A DNA stretch of 64,000 nt, from contig CAYLLB010000003.1 in NCBI GenBank assembly GCA_964384215.1, forward strand, positions 1-64,000, read 5' to 3'. Source of the stretch: JAJFUV01 sp964384215. Lineage in GTDB: Bacteria; Acidobacteriota; Terriglobia; Bryobacterales; Bryobacteraceae. This document shows, in pieces, positions 1 to 11,222 of this stretch. Position 1 is the stretch's first letter, and the number at the start of each line of letters is the position of its first letter. Below the pieces are notes generated by a model, which was not told the origin of the DNA, did not search any database, and saw only the letters and a list, made by a program, of their open reading frames with translations. A program made the translations under genes and the position numbers.

Positions 1-926
1 GTCGCGCAGAGGACGCAGCGTGACCACGTTGGCAGGCGCCCGCCCACCCATCGCATCAGCTCGCCATATTCGCTCCGCGCATCTATCGTGTCGCGCAAAG
101 TCTGTATGCCCGGGTCGGCCTGCCGCATGGCGCGCGTCGCTGGCAGCAGGAGTCTCGCTTCCGGTGCGTAAGCGACAATCACGACCACGGCCGGGAGCAC
201 CACCATGAAGCCGCAAGCTTTTACGCACCTCGCCAGCGAGAATTCCTCTTTGTTCTCCCTCCGCCGCACGGCGTACAGCGCGATATAAACCGGCACCAGG
301 ATGAACGCCGAGAATTTGCTGACGATGGCGAGACCGAATACGATTCCCGCCACGACCAGCTCGCGCCACCGGTTCGAGTCGAGCCACTTCTCCCAGGTAA
401 CGACGCCCAGGAAGATGAACAAGGCCGCGATAGTATCCGTGGTTACATAGCGCCCGTGCGCCAGGATGTTGGGATCGAAGACGAACAGGGCCAGCGCGGC
501 GAGCGCGGCAGCGCCTCCATAGCGCCGTCTGCCCCACCATGCTATGGAGAGGCCGAGCGCAAGCGTAAGCAGCATGGTTACGGATCGGGCGGCGAACAGC
601 ATGGTATCGGCGTCTACCCGATTGTGATAGAGGAAATCCGCTCCGGCCTCCACGTAATCGCCTCGCTTCCACGCCTCGCGATCTATCGGCAAACCGGGCG
701 CGAGGACCAGCAGCGGCAGCGCGTTGAGGTACTTGCCGAGCGGCGGATGTTCGCGGTTGATGTCGAGTCTGCCGAGCTTCCAATAACTGTAGCCCGCCAG
801 CATGTGGTAGCTCTCGTCCCAAGTCTGCGTCTCCTGGAGCGCGCTGGATACGAGAAGAAAGCTCTGTATGAGGAGCAGTCCGGCGGCGGCCGGCCAGAAG
901 AATCGTCCGATGGAGTGTCCTGGCAT
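1..926 (-). CDS. GT39-type membrane glycosyltransferase (N-terminal part, cut by window edge)
   Basis: About 308 codons are open on the minus strand from an ATG at 926 and run off the left edge. The protein starts with a signal-anchor helix (residues 10-28) followed by a TWDESYH motif and an NREHPPLGK motif. The first-loop acidic residues and the EHPPL motif are typical of PMT/ArnT-like lipid-linked-sugar transferases (GT39/GT83). At least four further hydrophobic segments follow (about residues 112-130, 137-150, 160-175 and 190-220). The expected role is transfer of a sugar from a polyprenyl phosphate at the periplasmic face of the inner membrane; acceptor and donor cannot be told. The start codon has no strong Shine-Dalgarno. 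It is divergent from the URO-D gene at 973. Confidence 0.8.
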   Translation of the reverse strand, partial: MPGHSIGRFFWPAAAGLLLIQSFLLVSSALQETQTWDESYHMLAGYSYWKLGRLDINREHPPLGKYLNALPLLVLAPGLPIDREAWKRGDYVEAGADFLYHNRVDADTMLFAARSVTMLLTLALGLSIAWWGRRRYGGAAALAALALFVFDPNILAHGRYVTTDTIAALFIFLGVVTWEKWLDSNRWRELVVAGIVFGLAIVSKFSAFILVPVYIALYAVRRRENKEEFSLARCVKACGFMVVLPAVVVIVAYAPEARLLLPATRAMRQADPGIQTLRDTIDARSEYGELMRWVGGRLPTWSRCVLCA

Positions 927-972
927 GTCGAACGGTACTTATCTAGCGTAAACTGTTGGGCGGGATGAGAAC

Positions 973-2094
973 ATGACGCCTCGAGACAGACTCCTCACGG
1001 CCCTGGCCGGCGGCAAGCCCGACCGTCTGCCCGCCACCATACACGGTTGGATGGATTACTGGGCCAATAAGTACATGAATGGCGCGGACCAGTTCGAGAT
1101 CTACTCGCGCTTCGGGATGGACGCGCAGATCTTCTATTTCGCGTGGCTCGATGAACCGGTCGTCAGTGCCATGTACTTCACCGGCGACCTGGTGCCCGGT
1201 CCGAACTGGCGGGTGAACTACACAATCGCCAAGCAGGACGAAGTATCTACCATTTACAAGTTCACCATCGAGACGCCCGAAGGCACTCTCACCAAGACCA
1301 TGGAGAAGACCGACAAAATGGCCTGGGTGACCGAGTACCCCATCAAAGAAAAGGAACAGATCCAGCTCATCCGTAAGTACATGCCCCTGCCGCGGCCCGA
1401 CAAGCAGCGCATCAACGAAGCCTTCGAGCGCATGGGAGACATGGGCATCCTCCGCGCGGGTATTTTCAACCACCAGGGCGGCGTCTGGCAGGATGCGTGC
1501 AATTACATGGGCAGCCAGCGCATGATCATGGAGGCGGCCGACGATCCGGCGTGGACCCGGGAGTTTCTCGACATCATCCTCGATTACAAGCTGCGCTTCA
1601 TCGACAGCTTGCGCGGCTGCCGCATCGACATGCTGGAGGACGGCGGCGGCGACGGTTCCATGTCGGTCATCTCGCCAAAACTATTTAAGGACTTCTGCGT
1701 CCCTTATGCCCAACGGATTTCCGATGCGCTGCACGCCATCGGCATCAAGGTCGTCTATCACACCTGCGGCAAGATGACGGCGCAGGCTCACCTGATCCCG
1801 GAAACCCGCGCCGACGCTTCGGAAACGCTCACGCCGCCCGGCATGGGCGGCGACGTCGATTTGAAAAAGATCCACTCCATCATGGGAGGTAAGCTCTGCC
1901 TCATCGGCGGCTTCAACCAAAAAGACGGCTTCGAGCGCGGCACGCCGGCGAACATCCGCGCCCAGATAGAACGCATCTGGCAGGACGCCGCCCAATACGG
2001 CGGCTACATCATGGGGGCGTCGGACCACTTCTTCGAAGGCGAGCCCGAGAACATCCAGACCTTCGTCGACATCGCCAGGGAATTCCGTTACTGA
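973..2094 (+). CDS. Uroporphyrinogen decarboxylase (URO-D) family protein
   Basis: The 373-residue protein opens with MTPRDRLLTALAGGKPDRLP, the usual start of URO-D/MtaA-like proteins, and ends with the GGYIMGASDHF and NIQTFVDIAREF segments expected at the end of that TIM barrel. A YHTCGKM motif near residue 260 resembles the His/Cys metal-site region of corrinoid methyltransferase relatives. It is unlikely to be the haem enzyme HemE: the N-terminal arginine-rich substrate motifs of HemE are not visible and no other haem genes are nearby. A methyltransferase or demethylase role on a small methylated compound is possible, but the substrate is unknown. It stands alone, divergent from the gene at 926. 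Confidence 0.85.
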   Translation: MTPRDRLLTALAGGKPDRLPATIHGWMDYWANKYMNGADQFEIYSRFGMDAQIFYFAWLDEPVVSAMYFTGDLVPGPNWRVNYTIAKQDEVSTIYKFTIETPEGTLTKTMEKTDKMAWVTEYPIKEKEQIQLIRKYMPLPRPDKQRINEAFERMGDMGILRAGIFNHQGGVWQDACNYMGSQRMIMEAADDPAWTREFLDIILDYKLRFIDSLRGCRIDMLEDGGGDGSMSVISPKLFKDFCVPYAQRISDALHAIGIKVVYHTCGKMTAQAHLIPETRADASETLTPPGMGGDVDLKKIHSIMGGKLCLIGGFNQKDGFERGTPANIRAQIERIWQDAAQYGGYIMGASDHFFEGEPENIQTFVDIAREFRY

Positions 2095-2128
2095 AGCGCC
2101 GCAAATTACAACCTCCGGCCGCCGAGGG

Positions 2129-2145
2129 CGGTCCATGCCGGACCG
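2129..2145. terminator. Hairpin between convergent genes
   Basis: CGGTCC (2129-2134) and GGACCG (2140-2145) form a perfect 6-bp stem with a 5-nt loop in the 69-bp gap between the convergent genes ending at 2094 and 2164. No T-run follows on either strand, so a terminator role is only suggested by position. Confidence 0.3.
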
Positions 2146-2163
2146 GACTTCGCAGAACGCGCT

Positions 2164-5100
2164 TTACTTCTGTACCGTGATCAACGCACCCGGAGTGGTG
2201 GTGAATCCGGCGTAAGTGGCCGTCACGGAGTTGTCGCCATCCGGGGCGTTCGCCGGGACCACCACGTTGAACTGGTAGAGGCCCGGAGCCACCACGCCCG
2301 CGTAGGCCACCGTCGCCTGGACCCCTCCGATCAAAAACACCGGCAACGAAGGCAGCGGGCTGAATTGGGTGGATGAGCCTTCCACCAGCGGCGTCGAGGG
2401 CAGACCGAAGCCGTTGGCGTAAAGAACCACGGTTTCGTTGGGTTTGGCCGGTGTGAACTGGTAGCCCGGGACGGACATCGAAGCCGGCCCCAACAGGCTG
2501 CCGTCGGCGTGCGTCGAGGCGATATACTTGGTGGCCCCGAACAGGAAGAAACCGGGCGCTCTGGCTCGCACATTCACCGTGAACGCCTGGCTGGAATTCG
2601 CGCCGTTGGTAACCACCACCTGGATCTGTCCAGTGGTGCTATCCAGTCCCGTCAGGACGTTCACTTGGGCGGGACTGATGAAGTACACGTAGCTAGGCTT
2701 GCCATTCACGGTGACGCTGACGTTGCGGAGTTGCGTGGGCATCTTGCCGGACGCGAATTCAGGAGCCGTACTCCAGGTGAAGCCGTAAGGGCCAAGATCG
2801 GTGGGCGCTAGGTTCGCGCCTTTGATCTCGATCCAGGTGTTCAGCGCGATATCCGGTCCGCTCCCAGCCGCGTTGATCGAGGTAATCATCGGCGTCGTCG
2901 CCGGCAGGCCCGCTTGAGTTACGGTGAATGCCACATTGCCGACCAGAATCTGCGCGGTGCGAGCCGCAGTGCCGGTGTTGGCTTCCACGGCGTAGGTGAC
3001 GTCCACGCTCCCGGTGAAGCTAGGTCCGGACGTCACCGCCAGCCAGGTTTGCGTCGAGAAGGCGCTCCAGGTGGCCGAAGTCAGGTTGGTTGTTACGGCG
3101 AAGCTGCCCGTGGAGGCAGCCGCCGGAACGTTCACGTTGGCGGGATTGAAAGTAAAGGTGGCAGTCGCGCCCGCCTGCGTGATCAGGACGCCACTGCCGC
3201 CGATGACCACGGCCGCCGTGCGCGAGGAGGCGCCTGTGTTCGCCTGGACCGTGATCGTTACCGTGCCACTTCCCGACCCGGTAGCTGGGGTCACCGCATA
3301 CCAACCCTGGTTTGCGGTGGCCAACCAGTCGCAGTCCGGAGTGGTCGTGATCGCGACCGTGTAGGTTCCTCCGGCGGCGGGGACTGCCAGGGCTTCCGCC
3401 GACCGTGTATAGGTGCATGCGCCGGCCGCCTGCCGGACCACGCGCGCCTGCCCGGCGATGGTCACTGTACCCTGGCGCGCCGGCCCAGTGTTCTCGTCAA
3501 CGTCGATGTATACCGGGCCGATGCCTGAGCCGCCTTTCACGTCGCCGGGCAAGGTGATCCATGGGACATCGGGATTCACCTGCCAGGTGCAGTCGCTGGG
3601 AGCGATGACAAAGAACCGTCCTTCGCCTCCGCTGCTGTAAAACATACTGGTTTCGTTGGCAACATCGCCAGGCCGGACGACGTAGGTGCACGGTGGCTTG
3701 GTGTCGGCGATCTTCGCGACAAAAGCTCCCCCGATGATCCGTGAGAACGAGCCCGCCGTGGTCGGGAACGGAGAGTTCCCGGTGCCCGACACGTATGCGT
3801 TTCCGTTGCCGTCGGCGGCGATCCCCCAGCCCGAATCGCCGGACTGCCCGCCCAGAAGAGTCGAATAGGAGAACGCCGTCCCCGTTGGGTTGATCTTCGA
3901 CACGAAAACGTCGCTCATCACGCTCAAACCAGCGTAGACAAGGTCCGGGTTCTTGGGATCGACTTTCACCATAGTCAGCCCGAAAATCATACCCAGATTG
4001 TTGACCTGGGTCCAGGTAATGCCACCGTCCCGGCTGCGGTACACCGCTCTGGAAGTGGCGGCATACAGGATCAACGGATTCGAGGGCGCCACCGCGAATT
4101 GCGATATCGAGCCCCGGATACCTTTGCCGATCAAGTTCCAGTTAGCTCCTGCATCGGTGCTCTTGTAAAGCGTGCCTGCGCCCAGCAGCACGTAAACAGT
4201 GTTGGGGTCGGCCGGACTCACCGCCACCTTTAAGGTCCTGGCGTTCAACGGCAGCCCGGCACCGGCAGGATTCCATGTGGCGGCGTTGTTGGTCGTCTTA
4301 AAAACACCGCCTGCCGTAGCTGCGTACTGAACACTCGGATCGGAGGGGCTACGATCCCAGTCGTTGATCACCAAATTGAGCAGGCCCGTGTTCTTCGCTG
4401 TCCAGTTGACGCCGTCAGGACTCTGAAAGATACCGCTGTTGGTGGCGGCGGTGAGGCTCGACGAGTCGGTCGGGTGAACCGCCAGCGCATAGACTGAACC
4501 GGCCGGATTGGCGCCCAGCCGTTGCCAGTTCACTCCGTTGTCGGTGCTCTTGTACATACCTCCGCCCGTCGCGGCGTAAAGGATGTCCGGGTTGGAAGCG
4601 GAACGCGCGATTGCGGTGGCGTTATTCCATAGGCTGGTGTGCGTCCAATTCTGGCCGCCGTCGGTGGATCGGTTGATCCCGCTTTCCGCCGCAACGATCG
4701 TCGCTGTGTTTCGAGGATCGATGCTGATCGCCGGGACAGAACTGCCCGACATGCCGCGCTGGAGGCTGTCCCAGTCGGCGCCTCCGTTGCTCGAATAAGC
4801 CAGCAGAGGCACGTACCAGTACCAGGGCCCCTGGAGCGCGTTGAACACTGGAAAATCCTCGCCATAATTGAACCCGGTTACGTATGCGTATCCGGACTCG
4901 TCCACGGCGATGGCTGTGCCGCGGACCTGCCTGTTCGAGCTAATGAATGTCGAGTAGAGCATGCCGGTGCCGTCCGCCTTCAGTTTGGTGACGAAGGCTG
5001 AATTGCCCATGTTCTTCTCGGTTTGAACCGCTCCTCCTGTGATCGGGAAGTCCCAGGAACACGTCTCACCAGTCACGAAGGCCGAACCGGAAGAGTGTAC

Positions 5101-6639
5101 CGCGATTCCGTATCCCCAATCCCCGCAGGAGCCACCGAGGTAGGTGGAGTATGCCAACGTCGAACCGCTGCTGCTCAACTTTGTAACGAAGACGTTGGGG
5201 GATCCCTTGCGGCTCGACTGTATTACTCCTGCAGTAACGGGGAAATCCGTGGAACTGGTGTAACCAGTGACGTACACGTTGGTGTTCACATCGATGGCGA
5301 CGGACTGCCCGTAATCGTCCGCGCTGCCACCGAGGTACGTCGAAAACGCCAGGGTGCCGGCGGGATCGAGCCTGGTTATGAACACGTCCCGCGACCCCTT
5401 GAGAGCCGCCTGGTAGGGGGTCTTTGTGGGAAAGTCCGTGGAATTCGTCACGCCGGTCACGAAGGCCCCGCCGCTGGTCTTGTCCACGGCGATACCGGCG
5501 GCGGAGTCCGAATTGCTTCCGCCGAGGTAGGTCGAGTAAACCAGCGCCGTGCCTTGGGCATTCAGTTTGGCTACAAATGCATCCGTGTTGCCGCCGTACG
5601 TTGCCTGGGCGGCATTCACGAGCGGGAAGTTCTGCGAGGTCGTGCTGCCGGTGACGTAGGCGGCACCGGCGCTGTCCACCGCGATGCCGATTCCCTGGTC
5701 CCCGCCGTTCCCGCCAAACAAGGTGGAGTAGACCATAGAGGTGCCGTCGGCATTCACCTTGGTCACAAACACCTCTGCGAGGTTCACGCTCACTGGATTC
5801 GTGCCGGTAAGCCCGCCGACAATGGGAAAATTCAGCGAAGCCGTATACCCGGTGATATACGCGTTGCCGGCGCCATCAATCGCGATGCCGCGGCCGGTAC
5901 CAGTCGCCACAGTCCCCAGGTAGACCAGCACCGGATCGATCACCAGCGGAAGGCTTCTGTCGTATTCCGCCAGCGAGAAACCGGCGCGTTGATCTCCCAG
6001 CAGGACATAGCGTACCTCGATGGACCGCCGCCGGCCGTGCACTTCCTGATAGGCGTACGGCTTTTGGAAACGCAGTTCGTTCGCGCCGGAGGCAATCTCC
6101 AGGCCGCCATCGGGGTCCAGCTTTACCGAAACGTCGCCCCGGAACCCAAGCTGGACCGCACTCGGATCCGCGCCGGGCGCGACTACGAAGTCGTATTCCA
6201 GACAGCCCCGGTTTCCGTAGTACATCAGATCGATGCCGGGATAGAGTTGCCCGTAGCGTACCTTGGCGAAGGTTGGCACGCCCGTTCGCCACTGCCGGGG
6301 ATCGTTCCCGTGCAGATAGCTCACGACACCCGGCAGCCGGTCGATGCCTGCAACCTCCTTCGGCTGGCGCGCGCCCAGGAACTCCATCGTCACGGTGGAG
6401 GTGGTCCCGTCCTCTCTGCTGAACGCGAGAACCGCCTCGGTATCCGTGAGGAATACCCCGAAGGACGGGCTCCGCGCCAGAAAACGGACTTTTCCATCCA
6501 CCTGTCCGGCGTTGCGCTCGAAGCTCAACGGAAGGTTGCCGTAGTTAGCATCGTTAGTGGCCGCCGTACACAGCAGAACCGGCAAAAACACCGCGGTTAC
6601 AGCCATCAGAGGTGCTTGTCTCAAAATGGACTTGGTCAC
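2164..6639 (-). CDS. Giant secreted SBBP/BNR-like/BACON protein with Solibacter-type C-terminal domain
   Basis: The 1491-residue protein begins with a signal peptide (about residues 1-26, ending near CTAATN). Residues 33-230 match the N-terminal module usually found before SBBP repeats (it begins NLPLSFERNAGQV). Residues 236-605 carry six or seven SBBP beta-propeller repeats with STYLGGS and AYVTGxTxSxDFP cores. Residues 605-915 hold sortilin/BNR-like repeats (STDGGxNW), then one more SBBP repeat. Three BACON-like domains lie at about 970-1245. The last 240 residues match the TIGR03437 domain common in Solibacter. The start is GTG with a strong GGAGGT site 5 nt upstream. It is probably a cell-surface or extracellular binding or adhesion protein; no catalytic site is visible. 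It has its own 218-bp upstream region. Confidence 0.9.
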   Translation of the reverse strand: MTKSILRQAPLMAVTAVFLPVLLCTAATNDANYGNLPLSFERNAGQVDGKVRFLARSPSFGVFLTDTEAVLAFSREDGTTSTVTMEFLGARQPKEVAGIDRLPGVVSYLHGNDPRQWRTGVPTFAKVRYGQLYPGIDLMYYGNRGCLEYDFVVAPGADPSAVQLGFRGDVSVKLDPDGGLEIASGANELRFQKPYAYQEVHGRRRSIEVRYVLLGDQRAGFSLAEYDRSLPLVIDPVLVYLGTVATGTGRGIAIDGAGNAYITGYTASLNFPIVGGLTGTNPVSVNLAEVFVTKVNADGTSMVYSTLFGGNGGDQGIGIAVDSAGAAYVTGSTTSQNFPLVNAAQATYGGNTDAFVAKLNAQGTALVYSTYLGGSNSDSAAGIAVDKTSGGAFVTGVTNSTDFPTKTPYQAALKGSRDVFITRLDPAGTLAFSTYLGGSADDYGQSVAIDVNTNVYVTGYTSSTDFPVTAGVIQSSRKGSPNVFVTKLSSSGSTLAYSTYLGGSCGDWGYGIAVHSSGSAFVTGETCSWDFPITGGAVQTEKNMGNSAFVTKLKADGTGMLYSTFISSNRQVRGTAIAVDESGYAYVTGFNYGEDFPVFNALQGPWYWYVPLLAYSSNGGADWDSLQRGMSGSSVPAISIDPRNTATIVAAESGINRSTDGGQNWTHTSLWNNATAIARSASNPDILYAATGGGMYKSTDNGVNWQRLGANPAGSVYALAVHPTDSSSLTAATNSGIFQSPDGVNWTAKNTGLLNLVINDWDRSPSDPSVQYAATAGGVFKTTNNAATWNPAGAGLPLNARTLKVAVSPADPNTVYVLLGAGTLYKSTDAGANWNLIGKGIRGSISQFAVAPSNPLILYAATSRAVYRSRDGGITWTQVNNLGMIFGLTMVKVDPKNPDLVYAGLSVMSDVFVSKINPTGTAFSYSTLLGGQSGDSGWGIAADGNGNAYVSGTGNSPFPTTAGSFSRIIGGAFVAKIADTKPPCTYVVRPGDVANETSMFYSSGGEGRFFVIAPSDCTWQVNPDVPWITLPGDVKGGSGIGPVYIDVDENTGPARQGTVTIAGQARVVRQAAGACTYTRSAEALAVPAAGGTYTVAITTTPDCDWLATANQGWYAVTPATGSGSGTVTITVQANTGASSRTAAVVIGGSGVLITQAGATATFTFNPANVNVPAAASTGSFAVTTNLTSATWSAFSTQTWLAVTSGPSFTGSVDVTYAVEANTGTAARTAQILVGNVAFTVTQAGLPATTPMITSINAAGSGPDIALNTWIEIKGANLAPTDLGPYGFTWSTAPEFASGKMPTQLRNVSVTVNGKPSYVYFISPAQVNVLTGLDSTTGQIQVVVTNGANSSQAFTVNVRARAPGFFLFGATKYIASTHADGSLLGPASMSVPGYQFTPAKPNETVVLYANGFGLPSTPLVEGSSTQFSPLPSLPVFLIGGVQATVAYAGVVAPGLYQFNVVVPANAPDGDNSVTATYAGFTTTPGALITVQK

Positions 6640-6640
6640 C

Positions 6641-6650
6641 GTCCACCTCC
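6641..6650 (-). promoter_or_regulatory. Shine-Dalgarno that fixes a GTG start
   Basis: The minus strand reads GGAGGTGGAC just before a GTG at 6639, giving near-ideal spacing. It supports GTG as the true start of the giant secreted protein. Confidence 0.75.
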
Positions 6651-6857
6651 ATGGGTGCGGCAGGATATGAACCTGCCTGGTTAGAGGGTTAAAGGTGTTT
6701 CCGCGTCCTGGAAGGCGTGGAACTGATTTCAGACAGGAGTCCCATTATGGCTCCCCAGCTAACTGACAGTGTACACCGCTCCGGCTTCGGTACATCCCCT
6801 TAAAATCAACTGGTCGTTCAGGCCGGATGGCGGCCCGCCGCGGTCGCGCCGGCCCCG

Positions 6858-8504
<1,647 letters not shown>

Positions 8505-8515
8505 AAAGAGTTCTC

Positions 8516-9787
8516 TCAAGCCGCCGTATCTTCCACCACGTCCTCGGGATGCACGATCCGGCCGGCCGCCGCGGCCGCCGCCACCACCGCCGGGTTGGCT
8601 TCATACACCTGCCGCCGCGCGCTCCCGGCAGCGGGATCGTAGCTGCAATCGGTTGTGGAGATGCACACCTCGCCGGCTCCCAACATCCCATGCGCTATGC
8701 TGGTTGCCGCTCCACATCCGGGCGGAAGGATGACTGCGCCCGCTGCGGCCAGCGCCTGAAGATAGCCGTTCTTCAAGGCGTCCAAATACACCTGCTGCGA
8801 AGCCGGGATTGCCAGCAGCCGCGTTCCGGTGTGCACCCGCCTCCCTGTCAGGACATCGGCCGCCGCAGCGAAGTCTTCCGGGCGCCCATTCGAACAGCTA
8901 CCCAGAACCGCCATATCGATCTTTGTGCCAGCAACCTTCGCAAGTGGAAGCACCACCTCGGCTCTTCCGTGGCACGCAACCAGGGGTTCGCTCAGCTCCT
9001 TCTGTATGTTTACGTGCATCACTTTTTCGTAAGAAGCATCGGAGTCGGCCGCCCACGCCGGACTGAACGCCAGTGGCGTTCCCACCATGTGCGCCAAGTG
9101 CGTCAGCAGCGCATTGTCCACGCCCGTGAAGGCGGACATTGCGCCGACGCGCCGCGCAAGGCCGGTCAGCACCATACGCGACGAAATCGACATGGCCGCG
9201 ACCGCCGGTCCGCTGAAATCGATGCTGCAGCCTCTATTCGACCTTCCCATGCTTGACGCCAGGTAGAGAACCAGGTCCTTGGTGGAAGTCCAGGGACGAA
9301 AGATACCGGAAACCTCAACGCGGACCGTCGACGGGACTTCAACTTTTAGCCGGCCGTGTTTCCACACTACCGCCATCCGCTCGGTGTCGATTTCCAGCGC
9401 CAGCGCGCCGTACGCTCCGTAAGCGGCGGCGTGGCGGCTTGTTCCGGCTACGAACATGCCCGGTAGCGCATGCCCGTGCTCCGCAACCACCTGATGGCAG
9501 GCCCCCCCGCGGCCAACGTCATAGAAGTGCCGCAGTTCCTGTTCGCGTGCGAACTCGCGCAGGGCCTTTTGCTCTCCGGCACGCTGCACGGGGTCGAGTT
9601 GCTCCAGCACGATCACAATACGGTCCGCGTCCCACACCTCCTCGCCGCCCAGTGCGAGGAATCGCTTGCGGACCTCGTTGGCGTTCCCCGAAGAGGCCGC
9701 CAAGTCGATGGTCGCGGTCACCGTTTCGCCGGGATACACCTCATCCCGCCCGGACGCCCGCGCCAGGATCTTCTCAGCCAGTGTCAT
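8516..9787 (-). CDS. LeuC/aconitase-superfamily protein with degenerate active site
   Basis: The 423-residue protein has the LeuC-type large-subunit fold pattern: HFYDVGRGGACHQVVAEHG (88-104), a GSCSNGR cluster-cysteine motif (C298) and PPGCG (C358). Many active-site residues of the family are changed. The DH pair is E62-Q63, the GxDSHT motif reads GTSRHA (116-120; Asp and Ser lost), the second Cys of the CxxC cluster motif is A361, and the arginine of SNRNF is C381. It may therefore not be a normal 3-isopropylmalate dehydratase or aconitase. No LeuD-like small subunit is present here. The ATG at 9787 has GAGGAG upstream; a longer reading to 9856 has no support. It overlaps or abuts fhs, which points to a one-carbon-linked or hydro-lyase-like role that cannot be named. 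Confidence 0.8.
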   Translation of the reverse strand: MTLAEKILARASGRDEVYPGETVTATIDLAASSGNANEVRKRFLALGGEEVWDADRIVIVLEQLDPVQRAGEQKALREFAREQELRHFYDVGRGGACHQVVAEHGHALPGMFVAGTSRHAAAYGAYGALALEIDTERMAVVWKHGRLKVEVPSTVRVEVSGIFRPWTSTKDLVLYLASSMGRSNRGCSIDFSGPAVAAMSISSRMVLTGLARRVGAMSAFTGVDNALLTHLAHMVGTPLAFSPAWAADSDASYEKVMHVNIQKELSEPLVACHGRAEVVLPLAKVAGTKIDMAVLGSCSNGRPEDFAAAADVLTGRRVHTGTRLLAIPASQQVYLDALKNGYLQALAAAGAVILPPGCGAATSIAHGMLGAGEVCISTTDCSYDPAAGSARRQVYEANPAVVAAAAAAGRIVHPEDVVEDTAA

Positions 9788-9844
9788 GCGGTCTCCTCGT
9801 TCAACCTTCCGAGAATCGTCCCATTGTACGTAGCGGAGAGCAGG

Positions 9845-9946
9845 ATGCGGAAGCATCAGTGACAGACCTCTCTGCCCGCGATGGCAATCGCCGATAACAC
9901 GGAGTCATCCGCCTGGGGCAGAGCAGTCTGTCCCGTGCTTCCGCAT
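9845..9946. repeat. Palindromic dispersed element, copy A
   Basis: An about 100-bp element with nested inverted arms: outer ATGCGGAAGCA (9845-9855) pairs perfectly with TGCTTCCGCAT (9936-9946), and inner GACAGAC/TCTGCCC (from 9861) pairs with GGGCAGA/GTCTGTC (from 9916). The centre contains GATGGCAATCGCCGATAA. A second copy lies at 57376-57480. Both are just downstream of a gene. No transposase is inside, so it resembles a REP/MITE-like or RNA-hairpin element. Confidence 0.75.
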
Positions 9947-9965
9947 TCCGAGAGAAAGGCTTGCC

Positions 9966-10814
9966 TCAGCTCGTCTTGAGCTTTTTCAACGCGCCGTCGA
10001 TTTTCTTCTGCAGCTCCTTGGTCTGCTTGGTGGGCGGGACGGACTTCAACGCCTCCGTGGCTTCGGTCAACAGCATCTTGGCGCGGCTCGGCTGGTCGAG
10101 CTTGGTGCTGCCGAAAAGCTCGGATTCCGCATACAACGAACCGGCCATGGCGGTGAGGAAGACATCCCGTGGCACCTGAACGTTGCCTTTGTTGAACAAC
10201 TCCAAAGCTTTCGCCGGGTCGCCCGGCGCACCCACGGCAAGGCAAGCGGCCATCAGCACTCCACGTTGCAGCATGGCTTTTTGCAGAGACTCCATTTCGG
10301 CCGCCGGGAGCAGCATTCCTTTGCCAACCTTGCCGAGTTGAGGAGGCTCCGCGACGTTGCCGACCGGGTACTTGAAAACCAAGGCGATGTTCGGGTCCTT
10401 ATTCGACTCAAGAAACTTGTGGAAGGCCTCGGCGAACTGGAGCGCCTCTCCGCTGGCGGACCCTCTCGCGGCCGCCATCTGCCGGCGAAACGGCGCCGGG
10501 TTGCCTCTGTTTGCGCGGGCACCCAGCTCGTACCTGTCCCCCAGCTCCCGGAAAGCCTGGGCCAGTCCCGAGGAGACGACGAGTTCCCATGGCAGCGCAC
10601 GCGCCCTGAATTCGTTGTCGGTTCGTGTTACTCCCGCCAGCATCTGGCTGGCCCTCACATAGTCCCCCAGCCGGTAAGCTTCGACTGCCGCCGACCAATC
10701 GAAGGCCGGCGTGCCCGGCTTCGGGGGCTTGGGCCCTGTACTGCACGAAGTGGCGAGCAGACCAACGGCAGCGACGCCGTAATAGAGCAGGCGCCGGTAT
10801 TGTGCTGCGTCCAT
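9966..10814 (-). CDS. Predicted lipoprotein, unknown function
   Basis: The 282-residue protein starts MDAAQYRRLLYYGVAAVGLL and has a lipobox-like ATSC at about residues 22-25, so it is probably lipid-anchored. A proline-rich linker (GPKPPKPGTP) and an alpha-helical body follow, with the pattern DYVRASQMLAGV, PAKALELFNKG and a lysine-rich C-terminal helix, which resembles TPR-like helical repeats. The start at 10814 was chosen because GGAGGTGA lies 5 nt upstream; longer readings lack such a site. No enzyme motif is visible. It sits upstream of the palindromic element and is transcribed in the same direction as the aconitase-like/fhs pair. Confidence 0.7.
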   Translation of the reverse strand: MDAAQYRRLLYYGVAAVGLLATSCSTGPKPPKPGTPAFDWSAAVEAYRLGDYVRASQMLAGVTRTDNEFRARALPWELVVSSGLAQAFRELGDRYELGARANRGNPAPFRRQMAAARGSASGEALQFAEAFHKFLESNKDPNIALVFKYPVGNVAEPPQLGKVGKGMLLPAAEMESLQKAMLQRGVLMAACLAVGAPGDPAKALELFNKGNVQVPRDVFLTAMAGSLYAESELFGSTKLDQPSRAKMLLTEATEALKSVPPTKQTKELQKKIDGALKKLKTS

Positions 10815-10816
10815 AC

Positions 10817-10824
10817 TCACCTCC
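10817..10824 (-). promoter_or_regulatory. Shine-Dalgarno that fixes the lipoprotein start
   Basis: The minus strand carries GGAGGTGA just before ATG 10814. It decides between this start and in-frame ATGs at 10826 and 10886. Confidence 0.7.
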
Positions 10825-11032
10825 ATGAGACCCTTGCCGGAGATTCCCGACGTGCAGATCTCTTTCCCGAGAGAGCATACCTCCACCCCGCCCCGTTTGC
10901 AATACCCAACAGCCTAAAAGGACGGCTCCCACCGGCCCGGAGGCATCGAATTAAGGGCTCCCTTTCGGCGCTTTGGCACTAGAATAAAGGCAGGCACTCT
11001 TCCATCGTGTGCGGTAGGGGAGGTGGAAGGTT

Positions 11033-11179
11033 ATGCTCAGAGGACGTGAAAAGAGGAAACGTCCCGAAGAGCCTGTTAGGATCCTTCAGGGCCAATCGCG
11101 TTACACGGCGGGCGTCTTGGCCATCGCCACTCTGATTTCTCTCACCCGATGTCCGGGGATTCCCTTCTTTGATGAATAG
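11033..11179 (+). CDS. Possible 48-residue small membrane protein
   Basis: An ATG at 11033 preceded by GGGGAGGTGG (11017-11026) opens a 48-codon frame ending at TAG 11177. The peptide has a very basic N-terminus (MLRGREKRKRPEEPVR), then a hydrophobic stretch TAGVLAIATLISLTRC (about residues 25-40) that could span the membrane. It lies 43 bp before the first cytochrome gene in the same direction. The rest of 10815-11222 (408 bp) shows no other gene; it must hold the divergent promoters. The call rests only on the ribosome site and the composition. Confidence 0.35.
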   Translation: MLRGREKRKRPEEPVRILQGQSRYTAGVLAIATLISLTRCPGIPFFDE

Positions 11180-11222
11180 TGGCCGTGCGCGATTTGCGGC
11201 AATAGGACGAAGGAGGTGAGTC

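Noticed and set aside
973..2094. HemE.
   Set aside because: Belongs to the wider URO-D family; HemE-specific substrate motifs and haem genes are not seen.
5023..6684. A long plus-strand frame inside the SBBP gene.
   Set aside because: Composition shadow of the repeat protein, with no family features.
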